Origin: Nocardia vermiculata NBRC 100427
GTDB lineage: Bacteria > Actinomycetota > Actinomycetes > Mycobacteriales > Mycobacteriaceae
DNA: 64,000 nt
Direction of reading: 5' to 3'
Assembly (NCBI RefSeq): GCF_001613265.1
Contig: NZ_BDCA01000008.1
Coordinates: forward strand, 1 to 64,000
Shown here piece after piece: positions 53,765 through 62,510 of this stretch. Position numbers and translations under genes: made by a program. The notes below the pieces were generated by a model. That model saw nothing but the letters and a program-made list of their open reading frames with translations. It had not been told where the DNA came from and did not search any database. The number at the start of each line of letters is the position of its first letter. The stretch's first letter is position 1.

Positions 53765-55237
53765 ATGATGAGGCGCATCGTCACGATTCTCGCGGTCATG
53801 TTCACCGTGATGGTCGCAACACCGACCGTGGCCTACGGGCAGACCTACGGATTCGACCAGACCTGCAACGACATCCATCAGAATCTGGACGGCCTGGGCC
53901 TGCCGGGCGTATCGCTCGGCGACGCCGCCTCGGCAGCCTGTAAGGCGGGCAACGCCGCCACCCATCCGGGTGATGCCGCGACCGCGGTCAAGGACAAGGC
54001 CTGGGACTCCACCTTCGGCAAGGTGGTCGACTCGCTCATGAACGGCCTGGGCGAGGCGCTGATGCTGGCGCTCACCTTCTGGATGAAGGTGCCCAACGAG
54101 CGCATCAGTGACGGCGGGGCGCTGTTCGACAAGATCAACGACTACACCTATCAAGCGCAGATACTGCTGCTCATCGTGTCGGTGATCCTGTCCGGCGCGA
54201 GATTGGCCGAGGCCAGACGTGGTGCGGCACTGAGTGAAGCGGCCGAATCCTTCCGGATGTTCGCCAGAGTGGTGTTCAGCTCCTGGATGCTCGGCGCGGT
54301 GGTCGTCGCGGGAACACAGGCCTCGGACAAGTTCTCCGAATGGGTGATCCAGGACGCGACCAACGGCAATGCCCGCAGCCTGGCCGAGTTGATGGTCAAA
54401 ACATCGAAACTGCAGGCCTTCTCACCGGGGCTGGTGCTGATCATCGCGATCGTCGGTCTGCTGGGCGCACTGGCGCAGATCGTGCTGGCCATCGTGCGTC
54501 AAGGGTTGCTGGTGGTCGCGGCCGGCGTCCTGCCGCTGGCAGCGGCAGCGTCGGGTACCAGTACCGGTAGACAGGCATATCCGAAACTCATCGGCTGGAT
54601 CATCGCGTTCATGCTGTGGAAACCCGTGGCCGCGATCGTCTACATGATCGCGTTCGTCACCGCCGGTGAGACCAACACCGACACCCCCACCGCCGGTCTC
54701 CCGGATGCCGATCAGGCGCAACGCATGCTGGTCGCGATCGTGCTGCTGTGCAGTGTCGCCTTCGTCCTTCCGGCGCTGATGCGGCTGGTGACCCCCGCGG
54801 TCGCGATCGTCGGCAGCGGCGGTTCCGGTCTGGCCGCAACCGGCGGTGTGCTGCTGGGCGCGGCAGCGCTCGGAGCGGTCGGTACGAAGGCCGTCGGCGC
54901 CCGTGGTTCGCAGGCAGCGGCGGGAGCGCCCGGGTATGTGAACCGGGGCGGTCGCGGCCCACGTCCACCGGGCGGGGCCGGCCGGGGAGGCAGCCCCAGA
55001 CCCGTTCCACCACGCGGGCCGCGCGGCGGGGGCGGACAACAACCCCCCGCGAGTCCCCGCGCACCCGCCGGCTCGGGGGCGGTACCATCCGGCGCGTCGC
55101 GAGCGATGAACAACGTCGCGACCGCGCGGGCAGCCGGCGCCAAACTCAACCGCGCCGACGACGCCATGGGTGATGTCGCCGGTGACCGCTGGGCCAACCG
55201 CGCACCCGACCTCGGCAGGAGCACGATCCCGCGATGA
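53765..55237 (+). CDS. VirB6/TrbL-like polytopic membrane protein
   Basis: 490 residues. Signal-like N-terminus (IVTILAVMFTVMVATPTVAY), a short exported segment, about seven helices between 90 and 375, then a Gly/Pro/Arg/Ala-rich cytoplasmic tail of about 100 residues. The helix pattern and position upstream of the ATPases match VirB6/TrbL. AGGAGTGAATCTC precedes ATG 53765. Overlaps the next gene by ATGA. Confidence 0.75.
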   Translation: MMRRIVTILAVMFTVMVATPTVAYGQTYGFDQTCNDIHQNLDGLGLPGVSLGDAASAACKAGNAATHPGDAATAVKDKAWDSTFGKVVDSLMNGLGEALMLALTFWMKVPNERISDGGALFDKINDYTYQAQILLLIVSVILSGARLAEARRGAALSEAAESFRMFARVVFSSWMLGAVVVAGTQASDKFSEWVIQDATNGNARSLAELMVKTSKLQAFSPGLVLIIAIVGLLGALAQIVLAIVRQGLLVVAAGVLPLAAAASGTSTGRQAYPKLIGWIIAFMLWKPVAAIVYMIAFVTAGETNTDTPTAGLPDADQAQRMLVAIVLLCSVAFVLPALMRLVTPAVAIVGSGGSGLAATGGVLLGAAALGAVGTKAVGARGSQAAAGAPGYVNRGGRGPRPPGGAGRGGSPRPVPPRGPRGGGGQQPPASPRAPAGSGAVPSGASRAMNNVATARAAGAKLNRADDAMGDVAGDRWANRAPDLGRSTIPR

Positions 55238-56721
55238 CGACCGAATCCTACGAGCACCGCTCGTACGGGCTGTGGCAGAAGCCCCGCAGCGCAGGCCTTT
55301 TCGGACTGCGCTGGGGCGAGACCGTACTCGGCTTCGTGGTGGTCATCACCGCCCTGCTGACGGCTCTGGTCGCCGGGCCGAAACCGGCATTGTTCATCGC
55401 GATCATCGGCGTGGTCGTAATGGTTCCCCTGGTGTGGCGCACGGGCGGCCGCTCCGGCTACGAGACGGGATTGATGATGTTCCATTGGTTGCGCGGCCGC
55501 AGCAAGGGCGAGCACGTCTACCGCGGCGGCCGGTTCTCCCGGATTCCCGGTGGCGTCGCTCGCCTGCCCGGGTTGATGGCTCCCTCACGGCTGTACGAGG
55601 GGATCGACGCGGGTGGCTACAGCTTCGGCATGGTCCACCTTCCGCAATTCGCCCAGTACACAGTGGTGTTGCGGGCCTGGCCACAGGGGCACGAAGCGGT
55701 CGACCAGCCCGTGATCGACCGCTGGGTGTCGGCGTGGGGAACCTTCCTCGCCTCGCTCGGGCAGACCTCGGACATCATCGCGGTGGTTCCGGTGATCGAT
55801 ACGGTGCCCGAAACCGGAAACCGCTTGCTCACCGAGGTTTCCACCATCACCCGACCGGACGCACCGGATCTGGCGCAGCAGGTGATGTACGAACTGGCCA
55901 CCGAATTGCCGCAGGAGCGGGTGCAACTGTTGCCGCGTGTGGCTATCACGTTCAAGGCCACCACCGCCGAGCGTCGCAAGAATCCGGCCGAGGAGGCAGT
56001 CGAGATCGGCCGCCGGTTGCCCGGCATCTGCGCGGCCATGGCCGAGGCGGGCGTGCGAGCACAGCCGATGTCGGCGGACGAGATGATCTCGTTCATTCGC
56101 CGTAGCTACGATCCGGCCTCGCAGGCAGATCTGGAAGTGGCGGCCGGTGAGGCGGGCGGACACGGGCTCGACTGGGCCGACGCGGGCCCGATCTCGCACG
56201 AGGAACGCTGGGACCAGTTCATCCACGACGGCGGCCGTTCGGTCACCTGGGAGATGGATGCGGCACCCGAAGGTGCCGTGGACGAACGCGTGCTGCAGCG
56301 GTTGCTGGCGCCGAACCCGGAGGTGCCGCGCAAGCGGATCGCCATCGTGTACCGCCCGCACTCGGCGGCCGATGCGGCCGAAATCGTCGACGACGATTAC
56401 AAGAACGCGCTGGTCGCTCAGCAGAGCGAACGGGGTGTGGTCTCCGCGTCGGCGACGCTGCGGGTCGGCGCCACCCAGCAGGCTCGCGAGGAGCAGGCTC
56501 GCGGGCACGGCGTGACTCGGTTCGGTGCGCTGGTCACCATCACCGAACCACTTCGGGGCGATCTGCCCCGGATCGAAGCGATTACCCGCGACCTGTCCAC
56601 ACAGGCCCGGTTGAAGATCCGGCGCTGCTACCGCTACCAGGCGGCGGCCTTCGCGGCCTCACTCGGCTGCGGGGTGATCCTGCCGGAACACGCGAGTATT
56701 CCCAAGGCATTGGCGGGGTGA
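55234..56721 (+). CDS. SCO6880-type protein (VirB3/PrgI plus VirB4 N-terminal-like)
   Basis: 495 residues. Two adjacent helices (about 30-70) after a short N-terminus (YGLWQKPRSAGLFGLRWGE) are followed by a soluble alpha/beta domain of about 400 residues with no Walker motif. In Streptomyces-type clusters the SCO6880 family lies directly before the VirB4-like ATPase, as here; it is thought to connect the channel to the ATPase. Confidence 0.8.
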   Translation: MTTESYEHRSYGLWQKPRSAGLFGLRWGETVLGFVVVITALLTALVAGPKPALFIAIIGVVVMVPLVWRTGGRSGYETGLMMFHWLRGRSKGEHVYRGGRFSRIPGGVARLPGLMAPSRLYEGIDAGGYSFGMVHLPQFAQYTVVLRAWPQGHEAVDQPVIDRWVSAWGTFLASLGQTSDIIAVVPVIDTVPETGNRLLTEVSTITRPDAPDLAQQVMYELATELPQERVQLLPRVAITFKATTAERRKNPAEEAVEIGRRLPGICAAMAEAGVRAQPMSADEMISFIRRSYDPASQADLEVAAGEAGGHGLDWADAGPISHEERWDQFIHDGGRSVTWEMDAAPEGAVDERVLQRLLAPNPEVPRKRIAIVYRPHSAADAAEIVDDDYKNALVAQQSERGVVSASATLRVGATQQAREEQARGHGVTRFGALVTITEPLRGDLPRIEAITRDLSTQARLKIRRCYRYQAAAFAASLGCGVILPEHASIPKALAG

Positions 56722-56727
56722 GCGACG

Positions 56728-59700
56728 ATGGCAGGTGAGCACGAGCCGCCGGTTCGGTACCGAGGACAACCACCGCGTTACAGCGAGCGAGTGGTGGACA
56801 CGGCGAACCCGGCGTCGACCCGGTCGCGTGGCCGGGTCACCGACGACGAGTGGGGTGCCGAGGCGTACGCGCCCGGCCTGCCCCGTGCGGAATACGGTGG
56901 TGCACCTGCCGATTGGGATGACGTACCGCTGCGGCCGGAACGCCGTCGCGGACGCCGGGACGAAGCAGCGCGCCCGCGCCGCGAGGCGGAGGGAGCCGAG
57001 CACGGCACACCGCGCCAATCGCGCTCCGACCACCGGGCCGACGGGGCCCGACGGGGCCGTCCGAGCGGCGCGTCCGGAGCCGGAACCGACGAGCGCTCCG
57101 CCGAGCGGCGGGGCGAGTCCGAGACGCCACGCGGCAACACCGAGGGCAGGCGCCGCGGTACCGCCGAGGCCCGGAGCGCCGCGCCGGGTGACTCCCGTCG
57201 ACGGCGCGACGCTTCCGGCGAACGGGGGCGGACCTCGAGTGACCACGACACCGAACGGCACGAGGCAGCCGCGGCGCGAGCCCGGCAGCGGGCGGCGACG
57301 AACTCGCCGCGCTCCGCGGGAGCGACCCGTACTCGCCGCGACCAGGAGATAGCTGCGCGGCCGACCGGTGGTGCGGTGCCGGAGGCAGGCGGCAGCGCCG
57401 CCACCGGGTCCCGGTCACGGCCGGTCGAGAGCGAAAAGCCTTCCGCGGGCGCGCGGCCCGTGCGTGACGGAGCGGGCGGGCGCCCGGTGCGTGACGGATC
57501 GGCACGGCCTCCGATTCCCGCATTGGACCCCGACGCCGGCCCCGCCGCTGCCGACACCGGCGTCGATACCGATGCGGCGCGCACACCTGCGGAGTCGTCC
57601 GACGGCGCGGCAGCCGCGACGAGTTCACCGGCTCCGGGCGCCGGCTCCGAGACCGGGTACGCCGGCATCGACGGTGCCGAGCACGACGTCCGCAGCGCGG
57701 GATTCGAGTCCGCGGACGGGCAGGGCGTCCCGGGCGAGACCGATTCGGATGGTCGTCGCAGTCAGCGCGCGGCCGAGCCCGCCCAGCGAACGGATCACGA
57801 CGATGAGCACGAAACGTCTGCGGGCGAGTTGCCGGCCGGATTCGATCGGGTCGACCTGCAGACCGACGCGGCCCGTTCCGTGATGGGCGACGAACGTCCC
57901 ACGCGGCGTGGTACCGAGCGTGACGGTGGCTCGGACGCCGCCAGATCCGCAGAGGCGAGCACCCCGCGTCGGTCCGGACGGGGACAACGCACCCTGCGTG
58001 ACCGCAACGGCCGGCGCATGTCGTCCTACGATCAGCTGGGACGCACACCACGCCGGGACGAGAACGACGAGCGGCGTACCCGCCGGTCCAAGCCCGCGAA
58101 GCAGCGGAATCAGGGGCCGGCGCTGCTCGACGATGCGTCGCGGGCGCGGCTGGAAGCCGCAGCACGGGAGGGCACCGGTCTGCGGGCCGCATGGGCTACC
58201 TTCCGCATCCATACCGATGATCTCCGGCGGGTCAATGCCGCTGCGCGTACCGATGCCGTGGTGGAGGACGGATTCGACCGCGGCACCGCCCAACTGACCG
58301 ATCGTGGCTACGTCGGGGAGGGCGGCGGCCGGATGAACGTGATCGGCCGCCCGGTCGAGTATCGGGCCACCACAGCCCAGGTGGCCGGACTGTGGCCGTG
58401 GTCGGTCGGTGCCGGTGCCCCGCTGATCGGCACGCCGCTCGGTTCGCATCTGCACACCGGCGCGCCGGTGTGCTTCGACCCGATGAACTGGTTCATGCGC
58501 GGTAGTTTCATCACCGCGCCGAGCCTGTTCGTCCTGGGGCTCAACGGTTTCGGTAAATCGTCGCTGGTGCGCCGCATCGTGCTCGGTGGCGTCGCGCAGG
58601 GCATCACCCCGCTGATCCTGGCCGATGTGAAACCCGACTATCGGCGGATGGTCGAGGTGGTCGGCGGTCAGGTCATCGACCTCGGCTACGGCCACGGGAA
58701 ACTGAACCCGCTCGCCGGTGGTGTGCTCGGCTCGATCGTCCCGTTGCTCGGTGACCTGCCGGATCTGCGGCTGCAGGTGACTCAGGAACTGCGTGCCCGC
58801 CAGGTGACGTTGATCGCCGGTCTGGTGGAACTGGTGCGCGGCGCGCGGGTCCGCGACTACGAGGAGACGCTGATCTCGACCGCGCTGCGCATCCTGTACC
58901 GGGAGGGCAGCGGTTTCGCCCCCGAGTCGCCGCCGATCATGGAGGACCTGCTCGAGGTGGTGATCGCCGGTGGACAGGAACTGATGCTCGACGCCGGCGC
59001 CGACAATGCCGAGGAGTACCACGAAGCCACGAAGGGGCTGCGCCGGTCGTTGCGCGCGCTGACTCAGGGCCCGTTCGGGGCGGTCTTCAACGGCCAGACC
59101 ACCACTCCGATCGACACGTCCTCGGTGGCGGTGTGCATCGACGTCTCCCACATCCCCACCGGAGACAAGAAGCTCAAGGCCGCCGTGATGCTGGCCTGCT
59201 GGGCCGACGGCTTCGCCTCGGTGGAAGCGGCGCACGTGCTCGCCGACGGAAAGCTGGGACCGCAGCGGTACTTCCAGGTCGTGATGGACGAGCTGTGGCA
59301 GGTGCTGGGCCTCGGTGATTTCATGGTCGATCGCGTCGACGAGCTCACCCGCCTGCAGCGCGGTATGGCGACCTCCCTGATCATGATCAGCCACACCATC
59401 AAGGACCTCCAGTCGCTGGGTTCCGAGGCGGCGATCGCCAAGGCGCTGGGATTCCTGGAGCGCGCCCGCGCCAAGATCTTCGGCGCCCTGCCGCCCGAGG
59501 AGATCAGCCGGCTGGACTCGACGATCCCGTTCACCTCCGCGGAGGAGGAGATGGTGACCAGTTGGTCGGCGCCGCAGGCCTTGACGGGGGAAGCACTCAA
59601 ACCCGGCCAGGCCCGCCCGCCGGCACCCGGTACCGGAAAGTTCCTGCTCAAGATCGGCGAGGATCGCCGGCCCGGTATCCCGTTCCACATGGAGTTCACC

Positions 59701-59799
59701 CCCTCGGAACGGGAGAGCGGGATCCACGAAACGAACCAGCGTTTCAGCGAATTCACCGAATCCACGGCCCGCCGGGGCGACGAGGGGAGTGCCGCGTGA
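56728..59799 (+). CDS. VirB4-like conjugation ATPase with long disordered N-terminus
   Basis: 1023 residues. Residues 1 to about 430 are low complexity (Arg, Glu, Asp, Ser, Gly, Ala), unusual for VirB4. The ATPase domain follows: Walker A GLNGFGKS at 604-611, Walker B VVMDELW ending in Asp854-Glu855. Helical segments near the end resemble TraC/VirB4 (MATSLIMISHTIKDLQSLGS). It should power assembly or transport. The next small gene starts inside its stop codon (TGATG). Confidence 0.88.
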   Translation: MAGEHEPPVRYRGQPPRYSERVVDTANPASTRSRGRVTDDEWGAEAYAPGLPRAEYGGAPADWDDVPLRPERRRGRRDEAARPRREAEGAEHGTPRQSRSDHRADGARRGRPSGASGAGTDERSAERRGESETPRGNTEGRRRGTAEARSAAPGDSRRRRDASGERGRTSSDHDTERHEAAAARARQRAATNSPRSAGATRTRRDQEIAARPTGGAVPEAGGSAATGSRSRPVESEKPSAGARPVRDGAGGRPVRDGSARPPIPALDPDAGPAAADTGVDTDAARTPAESSDGAAAATSSPAPGAGSETGYAGIDGAEHDVRSAGFESADGQGVPGETDSDGRRSQRAAEPAQRTDHDDEHETSAGELPAGFDRVDLQTDAARSVMGDERPTRRGTERDGGSDAARSAEASTPRRSGRGQRTLRDRNGRRMSSYDQLGRTPRRDENDERRTRRSKPAKQRNQGPALLDDASRARLEAAAREGTGLRAAWATFRIHTDDLRRVNAAARTDAVVEDGFDRGTAQLTDRGYVGEGGGRMNVIGRPVEYRATTAQVAGLWPWSVGAGAPLIGTPLGSHLHTGAPVCFDPMNWFMRGSFITAPSLFVLGLNGFGKSSLVRRIVLGGVAQGITPLILADVKPDYRRMVEVVGGQVIDLGYGHGKLNPLAGGVLGSIVPLLGDLPDLRLQVTQELRARQVTLIAGLVELVRGARVRDYEETLISTALRILYREGSGFAPESPPIMEDLLEVVIAGGQELMLDAGADNAEEYHEATKGLRRSLRALTQGPFGAVFNGQTTTPIDTSSVAVCIDVSHIPTGDKKLKAAVMLACWADGFASVEAAHVLADGKLGPQRYFQVVMDELWQVLGLGDFMVDRVDELTRLQRGMATSLIMISHTIKDLQSLGSEAAIAKALGFLERARAKIFGALPPEEISRLDSTIPFTSAEEEMVTSWSAPQALTGEALKPGQARPPAPGTGKFLLKIGEDRRPGIPFHMEFTPSERESGIHETNQRFSEFTESTARRGDEGSAA

Positions 59800-60104
59800 T
59801 GCCGCACAGGTCATACCGGAGAGTGTCGCCGCAGGTGCGGCAGGCGGCGGTCGAGCAGGTCGTCGCGCTGACCGACAAGCTGCGCAGTGAATCGGAGGCC
59901 TGCCGCGTCGTCGCCGAGCAGATCGGTGTGCACACCAATTCGGTGCGCAACTGGGTGCGTGCGGCGGAGGGGGCGAGCCTGGAACGGATGGACGCGGTGG
60001 CGCTGCGCCGCAAGGTCGCGGTGCTGCAGCAACAGCTGGCCGCTGCTGCCGAGATGAACCGCACCCTCGTGGAGACATTGAACGAAACGCGCCGCGCGAC
60101 ATGA
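59799..60104 (+). CDS. Small transposase-type HTH protein (IS3 OrfA-like), coupled to the ATPase
   Basis: 101 residues. SYRRVSPQVRQAAVEQVVAL then SEACRVVAEQIGVHTNSVRNWVRAAE is the HTH_Tnp_1 pattern of IS3/IS2-type OrfA proteins, with a C-terminal leucine-rich coil (VAVLQQQLAAAAEMNRTL). No OrfB, inverted repeats or target duplication flank it, and its start is coupled to the upstream ATPase (TGATG). It may be a domesticated DNA-binding protein of the operon. Confidence 0.7.
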   Translation: MPHRSYRRVSPQVRQAAVEQVVALTDKLRSESEACRVVAEQIGVHTNSVRNWVRAAEGASLERMDAVALRRKVAVLQQQLAAAAEMNRTLVETLNETRRAT

Positions 60105-60114
60105 CGGCTGCGCG

Positions 60115-61812
60115 GTGAATGCGAAGACTCTCACCGCCCTCGTCCTCGGCGGTGTCGTATCCCTGATGACCCTGGTGGTGGTGATCGTGCTGCCGGCCTC
60201 GGAGGACCCGTGTGCCGACGAGCCGGTGTCGCCGGGCCTTCCGGCCACCTCGGATGCGCCGTGGGCCGCCGCCGCGGAATCGGGATTCGCCACTGCGTCC
60301 CCCACGGCACTGAATACCGGTGCGACGGTAACGGGGACGCCCGGACCGGCCGACCGGCCCGCAGCGGGCAGTGATCCAACGGCTACGGGGGAGCCCTCGC
60401 TGGTCGCAGGGGTGGCACCGGTCCACCGGACCTGGCCCCTGCCGGCCGGATCATTCACGGTTTCGGACTATTTCGGCGCTCGCGACGGCGACCACCTGGG
60501 TGTCGACCTGGCCGCGCCGGACGGCACCGCGCTGTATGCCGTCGCGGACGGCGTGGTCGTCGCGGCCGGTCCCGCCTCGGGATTCGGCAACTGGATCGTC
60601 ATCGATTCCGTCGATGTGAACGGCCGGCCCTTCTCCGCGGTCTACGGCCACGAGTGGGCGAGCGGCGTGAAGGTGCGGGTCGGGCAGCAGGTCCGGGCCG
60701 GGCAGGAGATCGGCGCGGTCGGGTCGGCCGGGGAATCCAGCGGTCCGCATCTGCATTTCGAGATCGTGCCGGGTGGCCGGATGACCGGGGGACATCAGAT
60801 CGACCCGCTGCCGTGGCTCGACGGTGCGCTCACCCCCAGCGGTGACGGCGCCCGCCCGCATTCGGCGAATCCGCTGTGCAGTCGTGGCTTCGGTACCGCC
60901 GGTGGTGCGCTCGCCGACGGGAAGGTGCCGCCGGAACTCGAACTCTGGTACCGCCGTGCCGGATCGCTGTGCCCGGAGATCACCGCATCGGTTCTGGCCG
61001 CGCAGGGGCGTCAGGAGTCCGGGTTCCAGCGTGGTCTCACCTCACCCGCCGGCGCACAGGGCCTGGCGCAGTTCCTGCCCACTACCGCGCACGCCAGCGA
61101 CCCCGACGACGGGAGGCCGTATCTGCTCGATGCCGACGGCAACGGGCAGGCGAGTCTGTGGGACGACGGCGACGCGATCATCGCCCAGGGAAGGTACATG
61201 TGTTCGATCGCCCACCAGATCCAGCGCTGGATGGGCGAGGGCAAGGTGCACGGCGACCTGGTGCCGCTGTCGCTGGCCGCCTACAACGCGGGTGAGGGTG
61301 CGGTGCTGGCCTCGGGCGGTATGCCGAATCAAGTGGCCGCGCACTTCTCCGAAACCCGGCCGTATGTCACCAACATTCTCGCGATGGAGGCCCAGTACCG
61401 GGCCCCGGGGTCGATGGGCCGCTTCGACCCCGAAAGCCGTTCCGGCGGTGACGGTGTTCTCGCAGCCGCCCAGCAGTGGATGGGGACACCCTATGTCTGG
61501 GGTGGCGGCGGTCCGGGCGGGCCCACCGGCGGCGGTCTCGACGGGCCGGGGCTCACGGCGGCGGCGGTTTTCGCGGCCTCGTCGGGCAAGACCGTGCTGC
61601 CGCAGACCGCCGAACAGCAGTGGGAAGCAGGGACCGAGGTGGCGCCGCGTAATGCACGGCCCGGCGATCTGGTGTTCTCCCACTTCGGGATTCGTGGACC
61701 GGCCGAGGTGGGGATCTACGCCGGTGACGGGCGGATGATCCACTCCGACGACCCGTCCGGAGTGAGTACGGCGCCCGTGCCCGGTGACGCCCGGCTACGG
61801 AGGGTGCTGTGA
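60115..61812 (+). CDS. Three-domain cell-wall hydrolase: M23 peptidase, lytic transglycosylase, dead NlpC/P60
   Basis: 565 residues, N-terminal anchor (about 7-26). M23 (LytM) domain about 105-235 with HLGVD (His127, Asp131), GHE (His178) and HLHFE (His212, His214). SLT-like domain about 275-430 with the catalytic Glu301 in RQESGF. NlpC/P60-like domain about 440-560: the usual DCSGL Cys is Gly477 (GLDGPGL) and HVGIY is EVGIY (Glu531), so it cannot be a normal peptidase. It should open peptidoglycan for the channel (VirB1 role). GTG 60115 start; ATGA-type overlap with the next gene. Confidence 0.85.
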   Translation: MNAKTLTALVLGGVVSLMTLVVVIVLPASEDPCADEPVSPGLPATSDAPWAAAAESGFATASPTALNTGATVTGTPGPADRPAAGSDPTATGEPSLVAGVAPVHRTWPLPAGSFTVSDYFGARDGDHLGVDLAAPDGTALYAVADGVVVAAGPASGFGNWIVIDSVDVNGRPFSAVYGHEWASGVKVRVGQQVRAGQEIGAVGSAGESSGPHLHFEIVPGGRMTGGHQIDPLPWLDGALTPSGDGARPHSANPLCSRGFGTAGGALADGKVPPELELWYRRAGSLCPEITASVLAAQGRQESGFQRGLTSPAGAQGLAQFLPTTAHASDPDDGRPYLLDADGNGQASLWDDGDAIIAQGRYMCSIAHQIQRWMGEGKVHGDLVPLSLAAYNAGEGAVLASGGMPNQVAAHFSETRPYVTNILAMEAQYRAPGSMGRFDPESRSGGDGVLAAAQQWMGTPYVWGGGGPGGPTGGGLDGPGLTAAAVFAASSGKTVLPQTAEQQWEAGTEVAPRNARPGDLVFSHFGIRGPAEVGIYAGDGRMIHSDDPSGVSTAPVPGDARLRRVL

Positions 61813-62474
61813 GAGCGCGAGATCGGGGACACGCCGAGTTCGACGCGTTGCCGGGAGTCGCGGAGCCCGCGCCGCGACCGATATCCTGGAGACAGTGCTC
61901 GGAAGGCCGGGCACCGGGCCGCAGACGGACGGCACGGGTGGTCTACGCGAACCTGGTGGTGATGCTGGTGGTAGGCGTCGCACTGCTGGCCGGTGGGTGC
62001 GCGAGCATATCCGAGCGCACCGACCCGGCGCCCGCCACCTCCACCCCGCGGCAACTCGAGGCGGCCCCCGCACCCGACCCTGCCACGCCCGAAGGGGTGG
62101 CGGTTGCGGCGTTGCGGGAGATCTTCACCTGGTATCCGGCCACCGAGACCCAGGGTGCTTCCCTGTCGCGGGCACGGAAGTGGCTGGGTCCCAGTCTGCT
62201 TCGCACACTCGACGCACCGGCGGGTGCGCAGACTCCGAATCCGACGCTGCGGTGGGCGCAGTGGGGACGTACGGGGGTGCACGTGGAAGCGTTCACCTTC
62301 GCTTCGGGGGAGAAGGCTCCACATACCGGCGGCTCCGGTCCGCAGCAGTTCAAGATCGGCATCGAGCAGACGGCCGTCCATCCGGACGGTACCCGCGATG
62401 CACTGCCACCCACGACGGTGATCGCCACCGTCGTCAGCACCCCGGACGGCTGGCGGCTCGATGGATTTCGCTGA
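61809..62474 (+). CDS. Hypothetical lipoprotein of the secretion operon
   Basis: 221 residues from GTG 61809, which overlaps the previous stop. A long basic N-terminus precedes the helix and lipobox ANLVVMLVVGVALLAGGC (Cys about residue 64), so the true start may lie further in. The mature part (about 155 residues) has an alpha+beta pattern of NTF2-like periplasmic proteins. An outside channel component is likely. No family assigned. Confidence 0.65.
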   Translation: MRARDRGHAEFDALPGVAEPAPRPISWRQCSEGRAPGRRRTARVVYANLVVMLVVGVALLAGGCASISERTDPAPATSTPRQLEAAPAPDPATPEGVAVAALREIFTWYPATETQGASLSRARKWLGPSLLRTLDAPAGAQTPNPTLRWAQWGRTGVHVEAFTFASGEKAPHTGGSGPQQFKIGIEQTAVHPDGTRDALPPTTVIATVVSTPDGWRLDGFR

Positions 62475-62510
62475 GCCGTATCCGCACGACCGGTCACCTC
62501 AGGAGGCGAG

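Noticed and set aside
57625..60426. Open reverse-strand frame of 933 codons
   Set aside because: Antisense to the VirB4-like ATPase with intact Walker motifs; no family features in the reverse product.
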